A DNA stretch of 64,000 nt, taken from positions 1,240,001 to 1,304,000 of the forward strand of contig LSAX01000010.1 of NCBI GenBank assembly GCA_001557505.1. The letters are read 5' to 3'. The notes below the pieces were generated by a model, which searched no databases, was not told the origin of the DNA, and was given only the letters and a program-made list of their open reading frames with translations. The position numbers and the translations under genes are program-made. Origin of the DNA: Reticulascus tulasneorum (Eukaryota; Ascomycota; Sordariomycetes; Glomerellales; Reticulascaceae). Shown one piece after another: positions 35,949-46,015 of the stretch (within the stretch, counting starts at the first letter, position 1; each line of letters opens with the position of its first letter).

Positions 35949-37609
35949 ATGGCCGAATCATACCCCACAATTGCGCAATGCGCGGTTGTCGCAACTGCCT
36001 TCAAGGTCCTGCTCTTCCCTGCATAGTAGGTCCTGCCGTTCGAGCTCGTTCCCCGAGGGGCGTACTGACGGCTTCAAGCAAATCCACCGATTTCGAGGTA
36101 CATCGCAATTGGCTGGCCATAACCAACAGCCTGCCCCTGTGGGAATGGTATTACGAGAAGACGTCGGAATGGACCCTCGACTACCCGCCCTTCTTCGCCT
36201 ACTTCGAATGGGTCTTGTCACAGGTAGCGAAGCTGGTCGACCCGGCTATGCTGAAGGTCTACAACCTCGAATACGATAGCTGGCAGACGGTTTACTTCCA
36301 GCGATGGACTGTCATATTAACAGAACTCGTGCTCATATATGGGCTGCAAATGTGGGCTTCCCTGGTGCTTGTGACGTGCAGCAGTAAGCTAATGTTGATT
36401 AGGTTCGTGGATTCCTCAAAGGGCGCCACGAAACGCACCGCACAAGCTGCTGCTCTGTCGATACTCCTCTCTCCCGGCTTGCTGATCATCGACCACATCC
36501 ATTTCCAATACAATGGTAGCATGTACGGCATCCTGATTATGTCTTTGGTGCTAGCCAGGTCAAAATCGACATTGCTCGGCAGCGGTCTCCTGTTTGCGGC
36601 ATTGTTGTGCATGAAGCATATATACCTCTATCTGGCGCCGGCGTACTTTGTGTTCCTATTGCGAAAGTATTGCTTATCGTCGCACGCGACGCTGGGCATC
36701 GAATGGTTGAATTGTATCAAGCTTGGTGGGGGGATTGGTGCCATCTTTGCGGCTGCTTTCGGACCGTTTGCTCTGATGGAGCAGATTCCCCAGATCATGA
36801 GCCGGCTTTTCCCCTTCTCTCGCGGATTATGCCACGCATACTGGGCTCCGAATGTGTGGGCATTGTATTCAATCGCGGATCGAGTCCTGATTTCCGGTAT
36901 GTACTCTTGCTACAGCAGGACTTCATGCAACGCTAACAGGACCATAGTTGCCCCTCGTCTGAACCTTTCAGTCAAGCTTGAAGCTATCAATAGCGTCACT
37001 CGTGGGCTGGTTGGGGACACGTCTTTCGCGGTTCTTCCCGAAATCAGCCCGAAGACTTGCTTTGGCCTGACCGTTTTCTTCCAGGTCTTGCCTCTGATCA
37101 AGCTGTTTATCAAGCCAACCTGGGACAACTTCATAGGCGCCGTAACCCTCTGCGGCTATGCCTCATTCTTGTTTGGATGGCATGTCCATGAGAAGGCCAT
37201 TCTGTTGGTCATCATACCATTCAGTCTGATCGCTCTCAAGGACCGGCGCTATCTCAGTGCCTTTACACCTCTGGCCGTTTCCGGCCATGTCTCGCTCTTC
37301 CCTCTTCTGTTTACCCCGGCAGAGTTCCCCATCAAGACGGGCTACACCATATTTTGGCTGATTCTGTTCCTCGTGGTGTTTGACCGCCTAGCACCAGCGT
37401 CAAACAAGGCCAGATTCTTCCTCTTGGACAGGTTTAGCACGGTATACATCGCTGTCAGCATCCCGCTGATTCTGTACTGCTCGCTGCTTCATCACTTGGT
37501 GTTTGGCAAGAGCTATGAGTTTTTGCCGCTGATGTTCACCAGCTCATACTGCGCTGTGGGGGTCGTAGGAAGCTGGCTTGGCTTCCTGGTTGTTTACTTT
37601 GCATCTTGA
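35949..37609 (+). CDS. ALG8 dolichyl-P-glucose alpha-1,3-glucosyltransferase
   Basis: Three exons (35949-36025, 36079-36896, 36948-37609) give 518 residues. ALG8 adds the second glucose to the lipid-linked N-glycan precursor in the ER lumen. It is a multi-pass membrane enzyme of the ALG6/ALG8 family. Signatures are [20 protein letters not shown], the luminal [14 protein letters not shown] motif, [31 protein letters not shown], and later [11 protein letters not shown] and [12 protein letters not shown]. About a dozen hydrophobic segments run to the end. Intron 1 separates the first helix from the catalytic loop. Intron 2 is 51 nt, keeps the frame and contains no stop, so a retained form would carry 17 extra residues. 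I removed it because the spliced RVLISVAPRL fits the family better and the intron has a CTAAC branch site. Confidence 0.94.
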
Positions 37610-39174
37610 GGGAGTGATGGGACGCGGAATGTAAATAGAGCCATGATACCCCATATCAGATAAGAACCAATGCACTGAATCGTGCAAGTTCTAGTTTCTG
37701 TTGCCCGTGAATGGGTTTCTTCCAGAACTGGTCAAGGCCCAGCCAGTGGAATGAGGTTCCCAGCTGAGTCAGCGGGGCGCCACACGACGTGGGGGATTCC
37801 ACGTGAGACGCAAGGCTGACAGGAACAAATTTTTGGGGCTAACGACCTCCAGGAGGGGACGGGGGGCCCTTGCCCAGGTGCTGTGCCTGATTGACCAAGC
37901 CGTCTGTTGTCAATTTCGAGAAAAAGTCGCAAACAATAAAAGACGAAGGGTGTGCACAGTCTCAAAAATCCATCGTACGGGATGAGGTCGACTTTGGCAA
38001 GTGAGTGCATTAGTTTTGAGGTCACTTACACGCGTGGTCGGATCTGGGGGTTGCCTCTTAGATTGGCCTTGCTGTTGATATCGCGCTTTTACACGAGATG
38101 ACGTTGTCGGAAAGAGATAAAAAGTATGCCCAGCTGCTGAGACGTGTCTAGAGAACCTACGGTTATTTCCAAGTATGCTTGGAACCATCCGTGGTTGAGG
38201 AAATTGTACTTGAACATGGGGGACCCGAGGAGGCGATATGCAGATCGCGGGCTACCCTTGGGATATAAATTGGCAGCTCGACAAAAAGCGCGATAAGTTG
38301 CTCAAATGAGGGTTATTTTGGCTGGTTGGATGCTCGTCTGATTTCCCCGACTCCGACGAGCAGAACGAGTATAAGAACGTGGGCCAAAGGCACAGCTGTG
38401 GAGTTCCGTGCTGGATAGAGAGGGTCCTTCGGGTGGAGGAGTGGTTTAAAGGTTGAGCGTTGCGGGTTGGACGGGGAGGCCTGTCTGTGCCGGAACGGAC
38501 CAGGAACCTGACTCTCTTTTTTGGGAATTAAGCGAATTGCCTGCAGGACGGGGTACTTGGGCTCTACCACCGACGCGGGCGCGCATTGTACGTGTTCGCA
38601 GGTACAGCCAGCTGCGGCATCAGGTCACTACGTAGCGGTAGTGTAGGTACTCTACCTTTAAAGGTAGCTATTTACGTGGTGAGGGACCACCACACACCTC
38701 CCCCAGTTTTTCTCTTCGTCCCCTTAGTACGCTCACCACCCTCGCCCTCTCTTCTTCTTCCTCCTTGCATTGTTTTCCCCCCCCAATGTTTCACGCCCGC
38801 CTCTACGACATCGCGTCCATTCAATCCCGCGCCAGCCTCAACCACGACAACGCAGACTTCCCTCCAAACCTCTAACAACAGCTCCGACACGTCTTTCTGC
38901 AGGCCGCAGACCGCGTCCTGATAGCCTCGTGTATAAGCCGTAACCCGCCTGCTCCCCCTGCTCGACACACTCCTACCGCCCTCCCACAACTTTTCACTCC
39001 GACCACAACAACGTCCAAGGCCCGCCACAACACGCCCCGGCCAGCGCCTCGCATGCCTTTTGCTCGTCTTCCCGGCTGTTATCACGTCTGCTAGGGAAGG
39101 GAAGGCTGGATTTCAGCCTCGCAGCGCAATTAGGGTCCGCCGAGTAGACGATGCAATTGTAGCTTGTCGCCACA
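37610..39174. other. Intergenic region with CT-rich leader of Itc1 gene
   Basis: This 1.57-kb stretch has no supported gene. From about 38690 to 39080 the plus strand is strongly pyrimidine-rich, as expected for the promoter and 5' UTR of the gene starting at 39175. Confidence 0.5.
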
Positions 39175-42100
39175 ATGGTATGCCGCACGACCCGACCGCT
39201 GCTGCTCCGCGTGGCTCGAGGAACTCACGCGTGTTCTAGGTCTTGTTTAAACGAAAACCGGTGCAGTACCTGCAAGAAGGGCAGATCGACAAAAATGCAG
39301 AGGTTCGGGTGTCCGGTTACACGAAATTTAACTGTCCATGCTGATATAACTCCCAGGTCTGGTATATATACCAAACCGGCGAGATATTCGACAGATACGA
39401 GGAGTATATAGCCCGGTAAGCCACACTTCAAAAGTAACCTGCAGAACCAATTGCTGATTTAGATATAGAATGGATTTCTACAAACAGGTCAGTTCTACAT
39501 TAGTGGGGCACATCATCGTGTAAGAATGCTCACCCAGTCCCAGCGTCGCTTCATCTGCCAGATCAGCGGCCACTCCGGCCTGACGTTTTTCGAAGCTCTC
39601 AAGAGCGAGGTCGGTTTACACCATTTCCTTTTTATGTGATTGTCACTGACGCGCACTAGCTCGCTGGCGCCAGAGAAATCGAAGAGTCCTTCCCCGAAGC
39701 GCTGAAGGGTCCCGTCTTGCGCCGCATTCAGTTCCAGACCGTTTCGAGGATTGATACCTTGGTGGACATGGTGTATGAGGAGTTTCGACATGACTACTAC
39801 CCCGGGGAACCTGTGACGATTCAGTTAATATCTCAGGGAAAGACAACAGGGATAGTTCGGGAAAAAACGCAGTTTGGCAGCAAGACGCTCGCGGATGGAA
39901 CCTTGACACCACCCTCGACGCGATATTTTGTCAGTCTCGACGGCCGGCCGGATGCAGAGGCCATGGTTGACGATGCGCATATTCATCGTGATCGGAAACA
40001 CTTTACAAAGTCAATCCTGAGGTCCTTCATCAAGAAAACGGTCATACGAGAAGCTTGGAACGGCGCGCCATGGCTTGTTAAGCATGACTATGCCGCGCAG
40101 TATCATATCGATACAAGAATACCGCCTCATCTCCGTTACGATACCAAGCTTCTCGAAAGAAAGCATCTCCAAGCTCAGAAGAAAGCACTTCAACCTAACG
40201 ACGTCAACGGCGCGAATGGGTCATTCCAAGGTGGACCGGCTCGATTGCCGGAACTCAAGCCGGCCCCGAAGAGTGGGAAGGGCAAGCAGCAAAATCAACA
40301 GCTACCCCATTTCCCCCATGGTCCGAAGGGAGCGCGAGCAATCCTTTCAGGCCCGGAGCCCGGCATATTTCACGCGCCTACTTCGGGGAACCCGTTTCAG
40401 CATCCATTATCATACCGCCACCAGGCTCACTCGCCCCAGGCAATTGCTGTACCGGAACCGCCGCCTCCTCCGCCGCCGCCAAAGTATCCGATCGAGGATC
40501 TTCAACTAGAGTTACGAGACGGGGTCGTGAGACCACCCTTGGGTTTTCTGTGCAAGGACCCTCCCACGACCTCGGATACTATCGCCAATGGCTCAAGTGA
40601 CGTCACGGACAAAGTGTTGATGAAGTCGGTTGGGCCGCTACTGGAGACTTGGGACACGCTCAACGTCTATTGCGAGATCTTCAAGCTGGATTCCTTCACC
40701 TTCGACGACTTCGTGGAAGCGATGTATGCCGCCTCGGGGGATTTGCCAGTGCAGCTCTTTGACGAGGTCCACTGCGCCGTGCTCAAGATTCTGGTCAGCT
40801 CGGAGGCAGATGGCGGCAAAGTGAACGTTCAGCTTCCGGAGCTGGAAGAGGATGAGGAAGACGAGGAAGACGAAGATGAAGAAGACGAGGACAAGACACC
40901 GACTCCAGAACCGGAGGATAAGCCTCCAGCACGAGCAACCAGGAGCAGTCTTGCGAAACTTGAGGCAGAGCGATTGGCTGCAGAAGCCATGGCGGCCGAA
41001 AGGGAAAACGCAGAAGCCGAAATCAAACACCTTGCGGAGGATCTCCTTAGTGACTATGACTGGATAGAGCATCTGAGACAGCGCGACTTCAAAGACGGTG
41101 GGTGGCAAAGAATCATGGTTGGCTTGCTGCACCAGCTTTCCAAGAACGAGCGCCATCAGCAGTCTTGCGAGGATCTATTGGCTCAACTTGTCCCTCGAGA
41201 TGTCGAACCAACGCAGGAAACGGTTCAACAGCACTACGCTAGCCTTGACGTTGAACATCGAGTACAGGCCTTGCAGATTATATGCATGCTTACGATGGAA
41301 ACAAAAGCAGTAAGAGCTTATATGGAGGACTGCAGCGAGCAGATGACCATGTATCGAAAGGACAAGATTGATTGGCAGAGGCAGAGAAAACTGGCGTAAG
41401 TACTATCATGGATGCCGATTTTGGACACAAACTGATACTTTTCTTAGGCTTGAGGAACTGCGTGCCCTGAACGACCAGCGCAAAATTCTCCTCCCCGACA
41501 ACATGCCACCTTCTCCGCCTCTCGAGGCAAGCAAGGCCGAGGATGATGCCAAGATGGCCGACCCCGATGAGTCTCCGGCAGAGCTCGAGGAAGAAAACCC
41601 CGATTCTGATGAAGACGCTCATTCTCGTCGCAGCATCCGAAGAGCCAATGATCGTGCTGCGGAACGACAGCGGAAACGCAAGGAGGAGCTAGAGCGCAAA
41701 GAGAAAGCGGAATTGGCTGCCAAGATGCCAAAGCAATCGAAACAATTCATCAAAGTTCTGAAGGACATCCAGAAGAAAGAGGATTTCATCAAGAAATGCG
41801 AGGACGAGATCGCCGTCATTGACAACGACCTTCGAGAAGCAGACTGCCCGCGTACCCGGGTTCTAGGCAAAGATCGCTTTTGGAACCGATACTACTGGTT
41901 TGAGCGAAACGGAATGCCCTACGGCGGGCTACCCGATAGCTCTACCTCTGCAGCCAACTATGCCAACGGCTGCATCTGGGTCCAAGGACCCGACGAGTTG
42001 GAACGCGAGGGCTACATTGATCTCATCCCGGAGTACCAGAACGAGTACAAATCCAAATTCAACATGACAGTCCCCGAACGAAAGAAGCTAGAGGAAGGTT

Positions 42101-42528
42101 CCACAAGCGTCTACAATGCGCGACAGTGGGGCTATTATAGCGAGCCGGAGCAGGTAGACGACCTTATCCGCTGGTTGGATCCTCGAGGCTTCAACGAGCT
42201 TAAACTGAGGAAGGAGATCCTTGGCTTCAAAGAAAAGATCGTGAAGAACATGGAAAACCGAAAGGAGTACTTGCGTCCTGCCGAGGAAAAGGAGGAGAAG
42301 AAAGATGATGCAAAGCGGACGAGCATGAGAAAGCGAAATCAGCAGACACCCGAGCCACGAAATTACCGCTGCTTGGCGTGGGAGAACTCGATGGCCTTGG
42401 ACGAGCTCGGCCATCTTCACTCGGAGCCACCACCGCCACCGAGGGCAAGGAAGCAGACGAATAAGAAGAGAGAGGCGGTTGATCCTACGCCAGCTCCCCC
42501 ACCGGCGGCCAAGTCACGCCGGCGTTAA
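39175..42528 (+). CDS. Itc1-like WAC/DDT/WHIM protein (ISW2 complex)
   Basis: Seven exons: 39175-39177, 39240-39302, 39357-39415, 39469-39487, 39544-39609, 39660-41395 and 41448-42528, giving 1008 residues. Itc1 is the accessory subunit of the ISWI-type ISW2 nucleosome remodeller, related to metazoan ACF1. The N-terminal WAC domain (about 2-130) reads VLFKRKPVQYL, VWYIYQTGEIFDRYEEYIAR and FICQISGHSGLTFFEALKSE. The DDT domain follows (about 395-455, TWDTLNVYCEIFKLDSFTF), then an acidic run of Glu/Asp and a coiled coil. WHIM motifs end the conserved part (about 786: KDRFWNRYYWFERNGMPYGG). Exon 1 codes only for the initiator Met. Exon 4 is 19 nt. Exon 5 has two possible acceptors six bases apart (after 39537 or 39543); the second gives the conserved FYKQRRFICQ. 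Confidence 0.9.
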
Positions 42529-43013
42529 TTTTGTTTGCGATTATCTAGACGAACTTGGTACGACTTCGTGAACACGGGACAACGGTATAAGTGCGTCTGA
42601 CGAAGTGGTTCGGTTCAAGTTACACAGACCACGGTTCATGAGAGGACAGGCAAGGTGTTTGGGTGACAAAAATGTATACAGGATCAAGGCACGCCAAGCT
42701 TCGCATTGATCGGGGTTTTCAAAAGGGGGAGGTGTTCTGCATAGCAAGCTTGTTGGTTGGCTATAGACATTGATAATCTGTGTGTGTAGCTACGCGTTAT
42801 GATGATAGAAATCCAAAACTGGTCGCTATTCCATATCCAGCTTTAGACATCAACACATCAGGACCGGTGTTGAAGAGGAGAGTGCTCTTGTGCTTCTCGT
42901 CATCGTCCGGCATGGTCCTCAGGCCTGAACAAACAAGCAAACGCAAGGTCAAGTATCATGAATCTGAGCCTTTGCCGCCAGCGAGTACTGGCTGGGCTAA
43001 TCCCCTTATCGTG
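42529..43013. other. Convergent intergenic region
   Basis: This 485-nt stretch lies between the convergent 3' ends of the Itc1 and RNase H-like genes. No further gene seen. Confidence 0.5.
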
Positions 43014-44414
43014 TCATTCCATATTGATATCCATCCCGCATTGTTCGAGCCACGCAGGCCACATCTTATCTGTGTTCCAGTCCGCCGTTCGCTTTACCGC
43101 CGACGCATGCATCGCATTCTGCCTCGTCATCTTGAGCTTCTCCAGCTCGGGATCTGTCGACCCGAGTTTTCTTTGCCGCTTCCTCTCGCGCTTCTCTTCT
43201 CTGGCTGACTTCTTTGCTCCTTGTTCAGGAGCTGTCAACGGAAGGCTCTCCCGCCCCTTAGTCTCCTGCTTCCTCTTACGCTTCTCCTGTCTCTTCGTCA
43301 TCGTCTTCGGCTGTTCCGGTGCTATCCCAGTAATGGATCTGTCTTGCTTCCCCGTACACGTCTTCGCACGCGCCCTTGCATGCTTGCGACGCCTTTGTCG
43401 AGCCTCGAACAGCTGCGAAAAGTCGAGGTACGCCATGGGAATCTCCCAGGCTTCGATGTGACACGGTCTACACGCCGGCAGATGGCTCTCTTGGGCATAC
43501 CACATCGCTTTTTTGGCTATCCGGTCCGCAATCTCATTTCCCATAATGCCCGGGTTGCTATGCGCTGGGCACCAATGTATGCGTAGCTTGATACCCAGAG
43601 AGGCGAGCTTGTCTCCTGCGGTGTTGATGCGATTAAAAAGGGGCTTGTCGGGAAACATCCACGAGTCGAAGACGGCCTGTATTGCTGGTTGACAGTCTGA
43701 AAATACTATCACATCCTTCAAGACTTGGCCTCCAGCCACCAGTTCCTGGGCAAAAAGCTCTGCTCCGAGTATTGCAGTCTCCAGGCCCAGTGCAATAGCG
43801 ATGGTTTCCACCTCGCATGTATCTAGAGACACACCCGTAACCTGGAATGGGCGACAGACCCACGCACTCGATGGGAACGACTTCCACACCACAGAAGCCC
43901 CAGCAGGCGTTTTCCGCGTATGGCAGGAGCCGTCTACGAACAGGACTAGCGTACGAGGCGTTGCAGGCTCCTTGCACACGCGCGTTGCATAGGCATGGGC
44001 TTCGGGTTTTGGGGCTATTGTGACGTCGCCGCGAAAGACGAGCGGGCGTGTGTTTGAGATGACCAGGTTCTTAGTTTCGTCTGGGAGTTGATAGACGGAT
44101 GTAAGCCTCCTCTTTTGTCTGCCTGACAGCTTCTGAATCTCTCCGTTGTCGATAAGGTGCTTTATGAGTCCGTAGCGGTCGGAAACCTTCGTGATCAACG
44201 CATCGTGAGCTGCGCGCGATAATTCGTTGGATCCTGCGGTTATAGGCAGCACCTCTGGAGTTGGTAATCCTGAGCCATCGTCCAGGGTTTCTTCTCCTTC
44301 TTCCTTCTCCGCGAGAACGGCGTCTTGGGCATCGTGCTTGCCTGGCTTTGATTTCCGACGGAAGAGGGAAAGTATGAGGCTCTTGAATGTTCGTCGCGGT
44401 TTTGTGGACTCCAT
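43014..44414 (-). CDS. RNase H-fold protein of unknown role
   Basis: Single exon, 466 residues. The centre (about 155-305) is an RNase H-type fold with the acidic catalytic set in place: Asp in LVLFVDGSC, Glu in CEVETIAIALGLE, Asp in VIVFSDCQPAIQ, and Asp in IMGNEIADRIAKKA. The HWCPAHSNPGIMGNE motif is the style seen in the RNase H domains of fungal LINE-type retrotransposons and in free-standing fungal RNase H proteins. There is no reverse transcriptase, and both flanks are basic: KPRRTFKSLILSLFRRKSK at the N-terminus and several KRKRK-type stretches after residue 345. It may bind nucleic acid and cut RNA in RNA-DNA hybrids. Whether it is a domesticated retroelement fragment or a cellular enzyme cannot be settled from the sequence alone. 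Not the usual Rnh1 with an N-terminal hybrid-binding domain. Confidence 0.75.
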   Translation of the reverse strand: MESTKPRRTFKSLILSLFRRKSKPGKHDAQDAVLAEKEEGEETLDDGSGLPTPEVLPITAGSNELSRAAHDALITKVSDRYGLIKHLIDNGEIQKLSGRQKRRLTSVYQLPDETKNLVISNTRPLVFRGDVTIAPKPEAHAYATRVCKEPATPRTLVLFVDGSCHTRKTPAGASVVWKSFPSSAWVCRPFQVTGVSLDTCEVETIAIALGLETAILGAELFAQELVAGGQVLKDVIVFSDCQPAIQAVFDSWMFPDKPLFNRINTAGDKLASLGIKLRIHWCPAHSNPGIMGNEIADRIAKKAMWYAQESHLPACRPCHIEAWEIPMAYLDFSQLFEARQRRRKHARARAKTCTGKQDRSITGIAPEQPKTMTKRQEKRKRKQETKGRESLPLTAPEQGAKKSAREEKRERKRQRKLGSTDPELEKLKMTRQNAMHASAVKRTADWNTDKMWPAWLEQCGMDINME

Positions 44415-46015
44415 GGCGTGCAGTTGCGCCTATCGCGCTTGAGAAACAAGCTGGTTTGAATTTGATTTGTTGGGCGGCCTGAAAATTGGAAGTTGAGAAG
44501 GGAGTTGGGTACTGGTTGGTTATAGAAGTAATGTTTCGAGTCTGCCAAACACAAGCTTTCTCCGTCACTTCGTGGAAAACTCATTTAGACTGTGCTTCAT
44601 TCACATCGTACCATGTACTCAGCTGTAAATTAAGAACACGCCCCTCACAAGCGAGCAAAGAAGTCAGAAAACATAGGAAAGACTAAGAAGCGTGGTCAAG
44701 GAAAAGATTGCGGTTTCATCTGGGAGTCCGCCGTAGGACTTGGGCAACAGAATGGCATTGACTGGTCCTCCCATTGAACCAGTTTGGTCCATATCAGACA
44801 GCCACGTGTTTTCGAGAGTAGTCATTGAATGAGAAGACGGGGTGATTCTCGCAATGGGCATGGGGACTTCCCGGGAGACTCCATCCTCCGTCCTGGCTCC
44901 AGCATTCACGAATTCCGGGCATCCCACAGGTGCCATGACATAGACGTCTCGTGGACGATGTGTCTTCCGCTGAAAGTGAAGCCAATGACAGAAAGTTTAG
45001 AGATTGAACTTGGATACAGGAAGTTCCGGGCACATGCAACTTCATCGTGGGTAGGGACGCACGGCAGACTATACGTGTAAAGAAGATCCAAGTCCCACCT
45101 CAAGCGATCTCGTACAAAGAGAATTCCTTCTTCAAAGGGGGCTTTTTTCCAATTTAAGAAACAATTCATAGGAAGCCCTGTAGAGTAACGATTGATTCGG
45201 AGGAGAGGCAGAGCAGATGGGAAACAAAAGGAGAGACAGCCTCAAGTCTGTCGAGTTATACTTGACAAACCGCTGACCCGACAGACAAGCTCAACTTTCC
45301 AAGCACATTAGAAAGACTGCTATGATGACGGGCGGAAAGGGCCATTCCTAGGTGTGGGATCTCATCAATCAAGACTGGCCTTGGATGGACGAGCTAAGTT
45401 TGCACTGTTTTGGAGAGACAGAAGTCGTTCATCTGTATGCTGGTTTAGGTGTGTTGTGAAGTTGCGCACAGGATGGATGCACGATGCTGGGGGGGGTATA
45501 TTTGATTGAACTAGGTACCTAATTAGATAGGTAGGGTAGGTGGTACGAAGCGAAGTACCTAAGATGGGAGGAGAGGCGCTAAACCTCTTGCAGAAAACGA
45601 GTCCCGGATTCCCAATCTGGATAGGTTGCCGCAAGTGCGTGGATTGGCCCGGACGTCAAACAGAACGAATAAATGCACTTTCATCTCTGAGGCCGACCTA
45701 CGTAAATCATACGAAGGATCAATACTTGGGCCTCGGTAGCATGCTAAGAAATTACATAGTGCGCGGAGGGTAAGCTGGGACAATTCGAAGATCCCGCACA
45801 CCACACTGTGGTTTACGTGCCTCAGGTTCTCCCGTCCAACCTCGTGTCTCCGCAGACTCTCCCACCTCCCAACATATGCCATCTCCGTGGACGTACGAAA
45901 GGAGCCCATTCACCCTTTCAAGCTCCACGCGTGACGAATAGCCCTCTCGGCTAACTACCTAGGCCGGTACACTCGATCTGACAATCTCAGATCTCATCTC
46001 GTCAACGCGTCCACC
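44415..46015. other. Intergenic region
   Basis: This 1.6-kb stretch lies between two divergent genes. Two neighbouring minus-strand open frames (44664-44936 and 44906-45169) overlap by 31 nt in different frames, without a recognisable domain; I do not call a gene. A/T-rich GGTACCTA-type palindromic words occur near 45514-45562, a common feature of Sordariomycete spacers. Confidence 0.45.

Noticed and set aside
44664..45169. Two overlapping minus-strand open frames that might be one frameshifted gene
   Set aside because: They join only through a frameshift, I recognise no domain, and the region is short. Kept as a possibility only; homology search of both translations would decide.
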